From positions 1,322,001-1,386,000 of the forward strand of contig NC_015520.1 in the NCBI RefSeq assembly GCF_000213255.1: DNA of 64,000 nucleotides. Reading direction: 5' to 3'. The stretch's first letter is position 1, and every line of letters begins with the position of its first letter. The position numbers and the translations under genes are program-made. Source of the stretch: Mahella australiensis 50-1 BON. GTDB lineage: Bacteria > Bacillota > Clostridia > Mahellales > Mahellaceae. The notes beneath the pieces were generated by a model. It did no database searches. It saw only the letters and a program-made list of their open reading frames with translations, and was not told the DNA's origin. Below, in pieces: positions 16,947 to 25,580 of this stretch.

Positions 16947-18770
16947 ATGCTGGTAAGAGAAGACATAAGGAACATAGCTATAATAGCCCATGTAGACCAC
17001 GGCAAGACCAGCCTGGTGGACTGCATGTTAAAACAAAGCGGCATATTCCGCGACAATGAAGAAGTAGGCGAGAGGATATTGGATTCCGGCGACCTTGAAA
17101 GGGAGCGCGGCATTACTATATTAGCAAAAAATACTGCCATAGAATATAACGGCGTTAAAATAAATATAGTTGATACCCCTGGTCATGCCGACTTTGGCGG
17201 CGAGGTGGAGCGCGTGCTAAAGATGGTCAACAGCGTGCTGCTGGTGGTAGACGCCTTTGAAGGGCCTATGCCTCAGACGCGTTTTGTGCTCCATAAAGCC
17301 TTGGAATTGAATTTGAAACCCATAGTGGTTATAAACAAGATAGATCGGCCTGATGCTCGGCCACATGAAGTATTGGACGAGATATTCGATTTGTTCGTTG
17401 AGTTGGATGCATCGGATGAGCAGTTGGACTTTCCGGTGGTGTATGCTTCTGCTAAAGAAGGCATAGCCAAGATGGAATTGGATGATAACAGCTCCGACAT
17501 AAGGCCGTTGTTAGATACTATTGTACGCCATGTAGAGCCTCCTGTCGGAGATCCTGATGCACCTCTGCAGATGATGGTAAGTACTATAGAGCCTGACGAA
17601 TACGTAGGCCGCATAGCGGTCGGGCGTATAGAACGCGGCCGCATAAATTACGGTCAGCGCGTAGCAGTATGTCGGAAGGATGGCTCGATATCATATGCCA
17701 AGATAGGTCGTCTGTATTCGTATAAAGGGCTCAAACGCATAGAGATAAAGGAATCGTTGCTGGGCGATATAGTGGCGGTGTCGGGCATAGAGGATATAAA
17801 TATCGGTGAAACCATATGCGATGATCAGAACCCAGAGGCTCTGCCATTTGTGGAAATAGAAGAACCTACCATGTCTATGACGTTCAGCGCTAATAACAGC
17901 CCGTTTGCTGGTACCGAAGGTGAGTACTTTACATCCAGGCATCTGCGCGATAGGTTGTATCGCGAGATACAGACCAACCTGAGCCTCAAAGTAGAAGAGA
18001 CCGATTCACCGGATGCTTTCAAGGTGTCCGGGCGCGGCGAATTGCATTTATCGGTATTAATCGAGACCATGCGCCGCGAGGGGTATGAGTTTCAGGTATC
18101 CAGGCCGGAGGTCATATACAGGGAGATAAACGGTGTAAAATATGAGCCTATGGAGCAGCTGATCATAGATGTGCCCGAGGAGTATATGGGTGCTGTAATG
18201 GAGAAACTTGGCCCCAGAAAGGCTGAGATGTTAAACATGCATAACATGAATAACGGCTATGTGCGCATGGAGTTTAAGATACCGTCTCGAGGCCTTATAG
18301 GATACAAATCCGAATTTATGACCGATACCAAAGGCAACGGTATAATGCACCATATCTTTATGGATTATGAACCATACAAAGGTGATATACCTACCAGGCA
18401 AAGGGGTTCTTTGGTAGCCTTTGAAGATGGAGAGACTACCGTATATGGTCTGTATAATGCTCAGGAACGAGGAACGCTCTTTATCGGCCCTGGCGTGAAA
18501 GTATATCAAGGCATGGTAGTAGGTGAAAACCTACGCAGCGATGATATGGATATAAATGTATGCAAAAAGAAACATATGACCAATATGCGTTCCTCTACGG
18601 CTGATGAAGCTTTACGCCTGGTGCCTTATAAAGAGATGAGTCTGGAACAATGCATGGAGTTTATAGGCGACGATGAATTAATAGAAGTAACGCCAAAAAA
18701 CATACGCATGCGCAAAAGGGTATTAAAGAAAGAGGATAGGGCAAAACAACGCGCAGCAGCCAATAGATAA
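16947..18770 (+). CDS. typA: Ribosome-associated GTPase TypA/BipA
   Basis: A 607-residue translation-factor GTPase of full family length. G1 is AHVDHGKTS (about 14-22), G2 with RERGITI, G3 DTPGHADFGGE, G4 NKIDRP; then domain II, EF-G-like domain III and V, and the BipA-specific C-terminal domain ending with the basic tail KRVLKKEDRAKQR. It binds the 70S ribosome and helps 50S assembly, especially under stress. AGGGAGA precedes the ATG. It lies 14 bases after the queT-like gene. Confidence 0.97.
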   Translation: MLVREDIRNIAIIAHVDHGKTSLVDCMLKQSGIFRDNEEVGERILDSGDLERERGITILAKNTAIEYNGVKINIVDTPGHADFGGEVERVLKMVNSVLLVVDAFEGPMPQTRFVLHKALELNLKPIVVINKIDRPDARPHEVLDEIFDLFVELDASDEQLDFPVVYASAKEGIAKMELDDNSSDIRPLLDTIVRHVEPPVGDPDAPLQMMVSTIEPDEYVGRIAVGRIERGRINYGQRVAVCRKDGSISYAKIGRLYSYKGLKRIEIKESLLGDIVAVSGIEDINIGETICDDQNPEALPFVEIEEPTMSMTFSANNSPFAGTEGEYFTSRHLRDRLYREIQTNLSLKVEETDSPDAFKVSGRGELHLSVLIETMRREGYEFQVSRPEVIYREINGVKYEPMEQLIIDVPEEYMGAVMEKLGPRKAEMLNMHNMNNGYVRMEFKIPSRGLIGYKSEFMTDTKGNGIMHHIFMDYEPYKGDIPTRQRGSLVAFEDGETTVYGLYNAQERGTLFIGPGVKVYQGMVVGENLRSDDMDINVCKKKHMTNMRSSTADEALRLVPYKEMSLEQCMEFIGDDELIEVTPKNIRMRKRVLKKEDRAKQRAAANR

Positions 18771-18799
18771 AGAGCATAAACGGATGGGAGTGATTTTAT

Positions 18800-19708
18800 A
18801 TGCGCAGGAGATTTGCGAGAAGGCCACGAAATTCCGCTATTATGCCAATGCTCGTGGTCATTGTATTGGTGATCGTATGGTTGCTCGCAACTAATGGAAT
18901 CGAGCAGTCGACCAGTGTCAGCCTGTCCAATGTTATTGATAATGTCGCGGTACATGTATTGGACGTGGGACAGGCTGACAGCATACTGATACAGTGGCCT
19001 ACAAACCATGCCATTCTTATAGACGGCGGCAATAGGGATGATGGCAGTTTTATAGCCAAATATCTCGAACAAGTCGGCGTAAAACAAATAGATTGTTTGA
19101 TAGCCACTCATCCGCATGAGGACCATATAGGAGGGCTGCCATATATAATCGGACAAATTCCTGTTAAAGCGGTATATATGCCCAAAGTTACGGCTAATAC
19201 CAAAATATATGAAAACTTGTTAGATACCATAAAAGATAAAGGCCTGCGCATTAATACAGCTAAAGCTGGCGTGTTGTTGCCTCTGGACGGTGGTATAAGC
19301 GCTGCTTTTTTAGCTCCTGTAGGCGACAAATACGAGGATCTGAATCAGTACTCAGCAGTACTCAAAATACAGTACGGGAAAATGCGCTTTCTATTTATGG
19401 GTGACGCAGGGTTGGTATCGGAGCAGCAAATGCTCAAATCTGGACAAGACTTGACAGCCGATGTCGTGAAAATAGGGCATCACGGTTCAGCCGATGCCAC
19501 ATCCGAAGAATTTTTGGATGCTGTCCGGCCAAGAGCGGCAGTTATATCGGTAGGCCGAGGTAATAATTATGGTCATCCCGATCAATCTACGCTGGATAAA
19601 CTAGCCGAACGAAATATAGCTGTTTATAGGACGGATAAGGACGGTATTATCACCTTTATGACCGATGGCAAGGATATAGAGGTGGGTACGAGCAGGAGCG
19701 GTAAATGA
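18800..19708 (+). CDS. ComEC-like metallo-beta-lactamase-fold protein with N-terminal anchor
   Basis: A 302-residue protein with a basic N-terminus (RRRFARRPR), one membrane segment (about 15-33) and a metallo-beta-lactamase domain. It has the ComEC/Rec2-type sequence VHVLDVGQADSILIQ, the zinc motif THPHEDHIGGLP, FMGDAG and KIGHHGS. It lacks the competence channel domain of ComEC, so this is the soluble hydrolase part alone, facing outward by the positive-inside rule. It overlaps the next gene by 4 bases, and comEA is two genes on. A nuclease role in DNA uptake is possible but unproven. Confidence 0.85.
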   Translation: MRRRFARRPRNSAIMPMLVVIVLVIVWLLATNGIEQSTSVSLSNVIDNVAVHVLDVGQADSILIQWPTNHAILIDGGNRDDGSFIAKYLEQVGVKQIDCLIATHPHEDHIGGLPYIIGQIPVKAVYMPKVTANTKIYENLLDTIKDKGLRINTAKAGVLLPLDGGISAAFLAPVGDKYEDLNQYSAVLKIQYGKMRFLFMGDAGLVSEQQMLKSGQDLTADVVKIGHHGSADATSEEFLDAVRPRAAVISVGRGNNYGHPDQSTLDKLAERNIAVYRTDKDGIITFMTDGKDIEVGTSRSGK

Positions 19709-20385
19709 CGAACGATAAAGCAAAGCTTATGAATATATACGATATTCTATACAGTTGCTTTGGACCACGCCACTGGTGGCCGGCCGATACGCCTTTTGAG
19801 GTTATGGTCGGTGCCATATTGACGCAAAACGTGGCGTGGGTTAATGTGGAAAAGGCTATACGCAACTTAAAAGAGGCCGATGCGTTAGAACCGTCAAAGT
19901 TGGCCTATATGGATTTAGAGCGGCTTAAAGCGCTCATAAAGCCTACGGGTTTCTATAACCAAAAGGCACCAAGGCTGCAGCATATGAGCAGATATATAGT
20001 GGAGCGATGTGGTGGTCGTGTGGACAGCCTTTTTGAAGGAGATATGTACGAGGTGCGCGGCGTATTGCTCTCTTGGCCGGGCATAGGTCCGGAGACTGCC
20101 GACGCCATGCTGCTCTATGCCGGTAATAAGCCGATTTTTGTAATAGACGCCTATACACGGCGCGTTTTCTCCAGATTGTGTTTGCTGCCATCCGATGTTT
20201 CCTATGAAAAAGCGCAGGCATATTTTATGAGCAACCTTCCCAATGATGTACAGCTTTTTAATGAATACCATGCCCTTGTAGACGAGTTGGCCAAGCGCAT
20301 GTGCTTGAAACGCAACCCTTCGTGCGGCCGGTGCCCGTTGAGCCAGTGCCGATGGGCTCAAAAAGAGGTGCTCGCCGATGCATAA
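19705..20385 (+). CDS. HhH-GPD DNA glycosylase, endonuclease III / MagIII-like, with [4Fe-4S] cluster
   Basis: A 226-residue base-excision glycosylase. The opening FEVMVGAILTQNVAWVNVEKA, the helix-hairpin-helix WPGIGPETADAML and VIDAYTRRVFSR identify the superfamily; the catalytic Asp is in VIDAY. The Lys of endonuclease III (GRKTA) is replaced by Glu (GPETA), so AP-lyase activity is not expected. The C-terminal four-cysteine cluster motif CLKRNPSCGRCPLSQC is intact. This combination resembles Helicobacter MagIII (3-methyladenine glycosylase) more than Nth. It overlaps both neighbours (4 and 8 bases), so it is translated with the ComEC-like and ComEA genes. Confidence 0.85.
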   Translation: MTNDKAKLMNIYDILYSCFGPRHWWPADTPFEVMVGAILTQNVAWVNVEKAIRNLKEADALEPSKLAYMDLERLKALIKPTGFYNQKAPRLQHMSRYIVERCGGRVDSLFEGDMYEVRGVLLSWPGIGPETADAMLLYAGNKPIFVIDAYTRRVFSRLCLLPSDVSYEKAQAYFMSNLPNDVQLFNEYHALVDELAKRMCLKRNPSCGRCPLSQCRWAQKEVLADA

Positions 20386-21016
20386 TATGAGCCGCGGCCA
20401 ACAGATGGTGTTCATCGTGCTTATAGCCGCCCTGCTTATAGAAACCGGTGTCCTGCTATGGACCGGCCGAGCCAAAAGGGCTTTTAACGATGATATAATG
20501 ATAGATGCTCAGAGTATGAAACCTTTAGATGAGGCGGTTTCCAACGAAAAAGACAATACTGAGAATGTTAACATGCAAGAAGAGCAACCGCAAACGATAA
20601 AAGTATATGTGGCCGGTAGCGTCAACAAGCCAGGTGTCTATGAATTAAGCGATGGCGACAGGGTGGAAGCTGCTATACAAGCTGCCGGCGGAGCCTCTGC
20701 CGACGCCGATATGTCGGGTATAAACCTGGCGCAGCGCTTAAAGGATGAGGATATGATATATGTACCAAAAGCCGGCGAGGCTGCATCGCCAGCTGTCCCA
20801 CAAAACGCACAGCAAAAGGACGGCAAGATAGATATAAACAGTGCTACCATAGAGGAATTGGATAAATTGCCCGGCATAGGACCAGCCAAAGCTCAAAAGA
20901 TCATAGATTACAGGGAACAAAACGGGCCGTTTAAGGCTATAGACGATATACAGCAGGTATCGGGCATAGGGCCCGCCACGTTTGAGAATATAAAAGACCT
21001 TATAGTAGCCAAATGA
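20378..21016 (+). CDS. comEA: ComEA-family DNA-binding protein
   Basis: A 212-residue protein: N-terminal membrane anchor (about 9-27), an SLBB domain starting IKVYVAGSVNKPGVYEL (about 72-130), an Ala/Gln linker, and a C-terminal double helix-hairpin-helix with INSATIEELDKLPGIGPAKA and VSGIGPATFENIKDL. This is the standard ComEA layout; it binds incoming double-stranded DNA outside the membrane during transformation. GAGGTG lies 9 bases before the ATG within the upstream gene. It converges on the XRE regulator with a 4-base gap. Confidence 0.93.
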   Translation: MHNMSRGQQMVFIVLIAALLIETGVLLWTGRAKRAFNDDIMIDAQSMKPLDEAVSNEKDNTENVNMQEEQPQTIKVYVAGSVNKPGVYELSDGDRVEAAIQAAGGASADADMSGINLAQRLKDEDMIYVPKAGEAASPAVPQNAQQKDGKIDINSATIEELDKLPGIGPAKAQKIIDYREQNGPFKAIDDIQQVSGIGPATFENIKDLIVAK

Positions 21017-21020
21017 TGTG

Positions 21021-21419
21021 TTATAAGCCCGTATCTTTTGATTGGAAGTGTTTTCTTCGTGCTTTGAGTCCCTGAAGGAATATTATAAGGAGTTCTCTCT
21101 CGTGTTCATCCAATCGGTCCATGCTTTGTAGCATTAACACTGCCTCACGGCCTATGATTTCTTCTATATAATCGTCTAACGAGGATTCATTTAAATACTG
21201 GCTGCTTTCCCTAAGCGATCTTTTACCTATTAAGTAATCTATACTTACATCATAAATCTCGGCTATCCTTTTTAACATTTCAGCATCAGGTGTTCTTTCA
21301 CCTCGTTCATAATTTGATAAGGCTCCGCTTGTAATACCGAATACCGTGGCCGCATATTTTTGAGTCCATTCCTTTTTTTCTCTTAATCGGCGTAGCCTAT
21401 CACCTAACGTTTCACTCAT
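21021..21419 (-). CDS. XRE-family transcriptional regulator
   Basis: A 132-residue protein with an N-terminal Cro/C1-type HTH (LGDRLRRLREKKEWTQ, then GITSGALSNYERGERTPDA, ending IYDVSIDYLIG) and a short helical C-terminal region. ATG at 21419 has AAAGGTGAT at the right distance; the GTG at 21428 lies inside that site. A minus-strand promoter TTGAGT-17-TATATT is visible at 21438-21466. It is divergent from the sugar transporter promoter, whose -35 overlaps a perfect inverted repeat, so it may repress that promoter; this is inference. Confidence 0.88.
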   Translation of the reverse strand: MSETLGDRLRRLREKKEWTQKYAATVFGITSGALSNYERGERTPDAEMLKRIAEIYDVSIDYLIGKRSLRESSQYLNESSLDDYIEEIIGREAVLMLQSMDRLDEHERELLIIFLQGLKARRKHFQSKDTGL

Positions 21420-21437
21420 AGTTATCACCTTTCGCTT

Positions 21438-21466
21438 AATATAGCCAATCTTATCACGAGACTCAA
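21438..21466 (-). promoter_or_regulatory. Promoter of the XRE regulator gene
   Basis: Read on the minus strand: -35 TTGAGT (21461-21466), 17-base spacer, -10 TATATT (21438-21443), placing the transcription start about 12 bases before the start codon at 21419, enough for the AAAGGTGAT ribosome-binding site only if initiation is close to the -10. Confidence 0.5.
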
Positions 21467-21504
21467 AATAAGGGAAAATTTTATAACAAAATGAAAATTA
21501 ATAG

Positions 21505-21533
21505 TTGACAATGTCAAAATGTATAGCTATAAT
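21505..21533 (+). promoter_or_regulatory. Strong sigma-A promoter with palindromic operator
   Basis: Consensus -35 TTGACA (21505-21510), 17-base spacer and consensus -10 TATAAT (21528-21533) drive the transporter gene at 21858. The -35 is the left half of a perfect inverted repeat TTGACA-A-TGTCAA (21505-21517), well placed for a repressor. It leaves a 5' leader of about 318 bases. Confidence 0.75.
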
Positions 21534-21539
21534 AAATTT

Positions 21540-21857
21540 ATATTAAACAATATGTTTATATTCTATACACGTTTTGTTTATATACGAAAAAGAAAGGAGT
21601 TTATCAATATGGCCTAGCAGTAATATTGTTGAAGGGCGACTCATATTAATGTAAGTGAAAGGGGGAGATAATTAATTTCATATGCATTTTTATTTACTCG
21701 GGAACAGATCATGTACCTATTATAGCCTCTCGATGGACAGATACAATTTTACGTTAACGAAAGGAAAGTTCAGGTGATATTGATTGGGTGGGTTTTTATT
21801 ATGTAGCGATGTAAAAGGGATTTGTAAAAAACATATAAAAAATGAGGAGGAATTTCT
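21540..21857 (+). other. Long leader with three tiny Shine-Dalgarno-preceded ORFs
   Basis: This 318-base stretch has no ordinary gene. It holds AGAAAGGAG (21591-21599) followed at 9 bases by ATG-GCC-TAG (21609-21617); GGGGGAG (21661-21667) followed by a 31-codon ORF (21682-21777); and AGGTGA (21772-21777) followed by an 8-codon TTG ORF (21780-21806, peptide MIGWVFIM). The true gene's GAGGAGG site is at 21844-21850. The tiny ORFs could be leader peptides or the debris of a lost gene. Confidence 0.4.
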
Positions 21858-23576
21858 GTGAAAGTCAAAAAACTTATAGCGTTGGTTCTGGTATTAGTCA
21901 TGACTGCTTTTGTTATAGCTGGGTGTGGTTCCAATGGTGCTGAAAATTCTTCTGAAGATACAAACAAAGAAAATTCAGGTCAAAGCGCAAGTACAAAAAC
22001 ACCGCCGCCTGAGGGTAAAGATACAAACAATGGCAGACCTTACAATTTGGAACCCGTCAAATGGGATAATCGCAATGACCGTTATTTGAATGGTATCAAC
22101 GCCACTATACTGCCGGTAACAGATAAGCCGACAACGATTAAAATTTGGCGTAGCTTTAACTCGACCGTAATGAAGGGTTTGGATGAATGCGAAGTATTCA
22201 AGGAATTGGAAAAACGCACAGGGGTTCATGTGGAGTTTATGTATCCACCAGTCGGTCAAGAAACCGATAATTTTAACCTAAGAATAGCAACCAATGATTT
22301 ACCACATATATTTTCAACTCCGCCGAATTATCCCGGAGGTTATATGAAGGCTATTCAAGATGAGGTTTATCTGGATTTAACACCTTATTACGACAAAGGC
22401 TTAATGCCTAACATCAAATGGTTGCGCCAAAACAATCAAGAAATCAATAGGGATATCGTTGCAGATGATGGTCATATGTATTTCTTCCCTATGATAGACA
22501 TAGTGCCTTCGGATCCATGGAGCGGCTTATGGGTCCGCGAGGATTGGCTTAAGGAATTAGAATTACCGCTACCAAAGACAATTAGTGATTGGGATAATAT
22601 GTTGAGGGCTATGAAACAGGCTAAAGGCGTAGCACCGTTGGCTTTAAATGTCAAAGATTGGTACGGCGTTGCAACGAATTATATGTTTGCAGGTTCATAT
22701 GAGACTGGTTATAATTTTATTAACAAAGATGGTAAAGCTGTTTTTGGCCCAATAGAGCCAGGGTATCAGCAATTTTTATCTAAAATGCATGAATGGTATT
22801 CAGAGGGTTTGATAGACCCTGACTTTGCTACTCGTACTTATGAGGCATATAATGCTAATATCGCTGATGGCAAAGTTGGCGCTTGCGGTTTAGCCTATGG
22901 TGAATTTGGGCAGATTAAATTGACCGGCCAATCTAAAGATCCAAACTTTAAGCTTACACCGGTATTGCAGCCGACCTCATATGAGGGGCAGGAAATTCAC
23001 CTCCATCAGGACAATTCTACGGTCAGAGGAGATAGAGAATTCTTTACTACCAAGCTGGTTGATGATGGTATAGATGAAATCGCTGCTCAATGGAAAGATT
23101 ATTGGTATAGCCAAGATGGTGGAGATCTTTGTTCTTATGGCCCCGAGGGAGTTTCTTATAAATGGAACGATCAAGGTGAACCTGAATGGATTTATCCACG
23201 TCTAAAAGAGGAAAAAGATGCTGATTTTTGGACGCTTTATCCGCTCTTCAAATTACACAATTGGGGTTATTTGCGCGATTCGACTTCGTATGAGTTTGAA
23301 CCCGAAGTATTTGAATGTATTCAACTATGGGACACGCAAGATTCAAGTTGGTTAATCCCAGATAATATAAGCTATACCCCGGAAGAATCTACAGAATTTA
23401 ATAACATCATGACTGAGATCAACACTTATAGAGATGAAATGACGCTTAAATTCATAATGGGTCAGGTACCATTATCTGAATTTGATGATTTTGTTAATAC
23501 AATTAAAGGCATGAACATCGATCGCGCAATTGAAATTGAACAAGCTGCTCTTGATCGCTATTTTGCTCGCCAATAG
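21858..23576 (+). CDS. Extracellular solute-binding lipoprotein of a CUT1 (LplA-type) ABC transporter
   Basis: A 572-residue lipoprotein: signal peptide with lipobox VIAGC (Cys about 23), Ser/Thr/Lys-rich linker, then a large family-1 type binding fold with TTIKIWRSFNSTVM and GLWVREDWLKELELPLPKT, characteristic of the 500-570-residue LplA-like group of Firmicutes. It should deliver an oligosaccharide to the two permeases that follow. GTG start with GAGGAGG at 8 bases. The nearby GH42 enzyme and oxidoreductases suggest a galactoside-like or modified glycan ligand; this is inferred. Confidence 0.9.
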   Translation: MKVKKLIALVLVLVMTAFVIAGCGSNGAENSSEDTNKENSGQSASTKTPPPEGKDTNNGRPYNLEPVKWDNRNDRYLNGINATILPVTDKPTTIKIWRSFNSTVMKGLDECEVFKELEKRTGVHVEFMYPPVGQETDNFNLRIATNDLPHIFSTPPNYPGGYMKAIQDEVYLDLTPYYDKGLMPNIKWLRQNNQEINRDIVADDGHMYFFPMIDIVPSDPWSGLWVREDWLKELELPLPKTISDWDNMLRAMKQAKGVAPLALNVKDWYGVATNYMFAGSYETGYNFINKDGKAVFGPIEPGYQQFLSKMHEWYSEGLIDPDFATRTYEAYNANIADGKVGACGLAYGEFGQIKLTGQSKDPNFKLTPVLQPTSYEGQEIHLHQDNSTVRGDREFFTTKLVDDGIDEIAAQWKDYWYSQDGGDLCSYGPEGVSYKWNDQGEPEWIYPRLKEEKDADFWTLYPLFKLHNWGYLRDSTSYEFEPEVFECIQLWDTQDSSWLIPDNISYTPEESTEFNNIMTEINTYRDEMTLKFIMGQVPLSEFDDFVNTIKGMNIDRAIEIEQAALDRYFARQ

Positions 23577-23590
23577 CTTTGCGGTCTTGC

Positions 23591-23628
23591 TAACGATGTA
23601 AGAGTAGTAAACTACTCTTACATCGTTA
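23591..23628 (+). terminator. Perfect 17-bp stem-loop after the binding-protein gene
   Basis: TAACGATGTAAGAGTAG (23591-23607), loop TAAA, then the exact complement to 23628. Only a short AAATTTT follows, not a U-run. Such hairpins between binding-protein and permease genes usually stabilise the upstream mRNA and lower permease expression. Confidence 0.7.
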
Positions 23629-23666
23629 AAATTTTGTATGTGAATGAAGAAGGAGTAGGGTTTATT

Positions 23667-24635
23667 ATGTCAGTACAAAATACTCAACAATTGCAAACCT
23701 CACATTCTACGGCGTCTAAATTTAATTCATGGAAAAACATGGTGGCTAAGGATTGGTATAAACATTGGGAGTTATATTTGATGCTTATACCAGTAGTAGC
23801 ATTTTATCTGATTTGGTGTTATGGCCCAATGTATGGAATCATCATCGCATTTAAGGAGTTTTCCCCACGCAAGGGTATATGGGGCAGCGAGTGGGCAGGG
23901 GTGAAATATTTTATAGAATTTTTTAATAGCCCATACGCATGGCGTGTTATCAGAAATACTATATTGATAAATTTTTGGAATTTAGTCTTTGGCTTTCCAT
24001 TACCCATTATTTTCGCATTATTGCTTAACGAGGTCAAAAATCAGTTTTACAAAAGAACCGTCCAGACTATAACATATATGCCTTATTTTGTTTCATTGGT
24101 GGTTGTGTGTGGTATAATAGTAGACTTTACTGCATCTGATGGTGTTTTTGGAGAAATTACTAAAATGCTTGGGGGAACTCCAACCAATCTATTATCAGAT
24201 CCCAAGTATTTCCGCACCATATATGTTGGCTCAGAGTTGTGGCAGAGATTAGGTTGGGATAGCATCATTTTCCTTGCGGCATTGTCAGGGATAAATCCAG
24301 AGCTTTACGAAGCAGCTACTATTGATGGGGCAGGGAGATTTAAGCAGATTATTCATGTTACTATCCCAGGTATTATGCCTACAATTACGATCTTACTGAT
24401 CCTTCGTATTGGTGCTATGATGAATGTAGGATTTGAAAAAATCATATTGTTATATAATCCACTTGTATATGATACGGCCGATGTTATTTCGAGCTATGTA
24501 TACAGAAAGGGTATCGTAGAAAGTAATTTTAGCTTTGCGACGGCTGTAGGCTTGTTTAACTCGTTGATTAATTTTCTTTTAGTTGTATCGGCTAATTGGT
24601 TTAGTCGAAAGATGACAGAAACTAGTTTATGGTAG
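23667..24635 (+). CDS. CUT1 ABC transporter permease, LplB type
   Basis: A 322-residue permease with about six membrane segments and the binding-protein-dependent transport motif LYEAATIDGAGRFKQIIHVTIPG near residue 222 (the EAA loop that contacts the ATPase). The start at ATG 23667 is set by AAGGAG; a TTG at 23634 in the same frame lies too close to the preceding hairpin. Its partner is the next gene. No ATPase gene is in the cluster, so a shared MsmX-type ATPase elsewhere is likely. Confidence 0.9.
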   Translation: MSVQNTQQLQTSHSTASKFNSWKNMVAKDWYKHWELYLMLIPVVAFYLIWCYGPMYGIIIAFKEFSPRKGIWGSEWAGVKYFIEFFNSPYAWRVIRNTILINFWNLVFGFPLPIIFALLLNEVKNQFYKRTVQTITYMPYFVSLVVVCGIIVDFTASDGVFGEITKMLGGTPTNLLSDPKYFRTIYVGSELWQRLGWDSIIFLAALSGINPELYEAATIDGAGRFKQIIHVTIPGIMPTITILLILRIGAMMNVGFEKIILLYNPLVYDTADVISSYVYRKGIVESNFSFATAVGLFNSLINFLLVVSANWFSRKMTETSLW

Positions 24636-24650
24636 CAAGGGGATGATACG

Positions 24651-25535
24651 ATGAGACAAACTACTGGTGAGAAAGTTTTTGCTGTTTTTAATTATATTTT
24701 GCTGTTTATTATCTGTATTATATGCATATACCCTCTTTGGCATGTTGCGGTGGCGTCTATAAGCGATCCGCTGATAATTTATGCCAAACGGGGTTTCTAC
24801 CTGTGGCCAATGGGAGAAATTAGTTTAAAAGGGTATGAATTAGTGTTTCAGGACCCTAATATAATATCAGGTTTTTTGAATACCTTCTTTTACGTCGGTG
24901 TTGGTACCGCCCTCGGCTTGGTTTTAACTATTATGGGAGCTTACGTTTTGTCTCGAAAGGGCCTATATTGGAATGGCTTGGTTATGAAACTAATCGTATT
25001 TACCATGTATTTTCAGGGAGGTTTGATTCCATTTTTCATCATGGTAAAAAATATGGGATTAATGGATAGCAGATTGGCTATTATCCTTCCAACAGCCGTA
25101 AATACATGGAATCTGATCGTCATGCGCACGGCCTTTACTACCGTGCCGGATAGTCTGATTGAATCAGCCAAATTGGATGGAGCCAGCGAGTGGCGCACTA
25201 TGTGGGTTATTGCTGTGCCTGTAATTCAAGCTACTGTTGCTGTAATAGCGTTGTTTTATGCAGTTGCAAGATGGAATGAATGGTTTAACCCATCGCTTTT
25301 CCTTACTAGCAAGAATAAATGGCCTCTACAATTGTTATTGCGTGAGATACTGCTAAAAAACAGCACACAAGCCATGACCCAACTTGGATCGGTCGGGCAG
25401 TCACAACAAGAAATGTATCGCTTGTTGGTTAAATATTGTACAATTATGGTAGCTACAGTTCCTATCCTGATAGTTTATCCATTTGTGCAACGCTACTTTA
25501 TACATGGCGTTATGATAGGCAGCATTAAAGAGTAG
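24651..25535 (+). CDS. CUT1 ABC transporter permease, LplC/YtcP type
   Basis: A 294-residue permease with six membrane segments. The EAA loop is LIESAKLDGASEWRTMWVI (about residue 164) and it ends with YFIHGVMIGSIKE, the typical LplC C-terminus. It pairs with the LplB-type permease 15 bases upstream. A strong bidirectional hairpin terminator follows directly, closing the three-gene transporter operon. Confidence 0.9.
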   Translation: MRQTTGEKVFAVFNYILLFIICIICIYPLWHVAVASISDPLIIYAKRGFYLWPMGEISLKGYELVFQDPNIISGFLNTFFYVGVGTALGLVLTIMGAYVLSRKGLYWNGLVMKLIVFTMYFQGGLIPFFIMVKNMGLMDSRLAIILPTAVNTWNLIVMRTAFTTVPDSLIESAKLDGASEWRTMWVIAVPVIQATVAVIALFYAVARWNEWFNPSLFLTSKNKWPLQLLLREILLKNSTQAMTQLGSVGQSQQEMYRLLVKYCTIMVATVPILIVYPFVQRYFIHGVMIGSIKE

Positions 25536-25537
25536 TG

Positions 25538-25580
25538 CATCAATAGCAGGGCATGTATAGCACATGCCCTGCTATTGATG
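25538..25580. terminator. Bidirectional terminator hairpin, 19-bp perfect stem
   Basis: CATCAATAGCAGGGCATGT (25538-25556), loop ATAGC, exact complement at 25562-25580. It lies between the convergent transporter operon and the AraC gene; the right arm contains the AraC stop codon (25572-25574). Confidence 0.8.

Noticed and set aside
21682-21777. 31-codon ORF in the leader annotated as a gene
   Set aside because: The ribosome-binding site is 14 bases away and the peptide shows no membrane, signal or conserved pattern; kept only as part of the leader.
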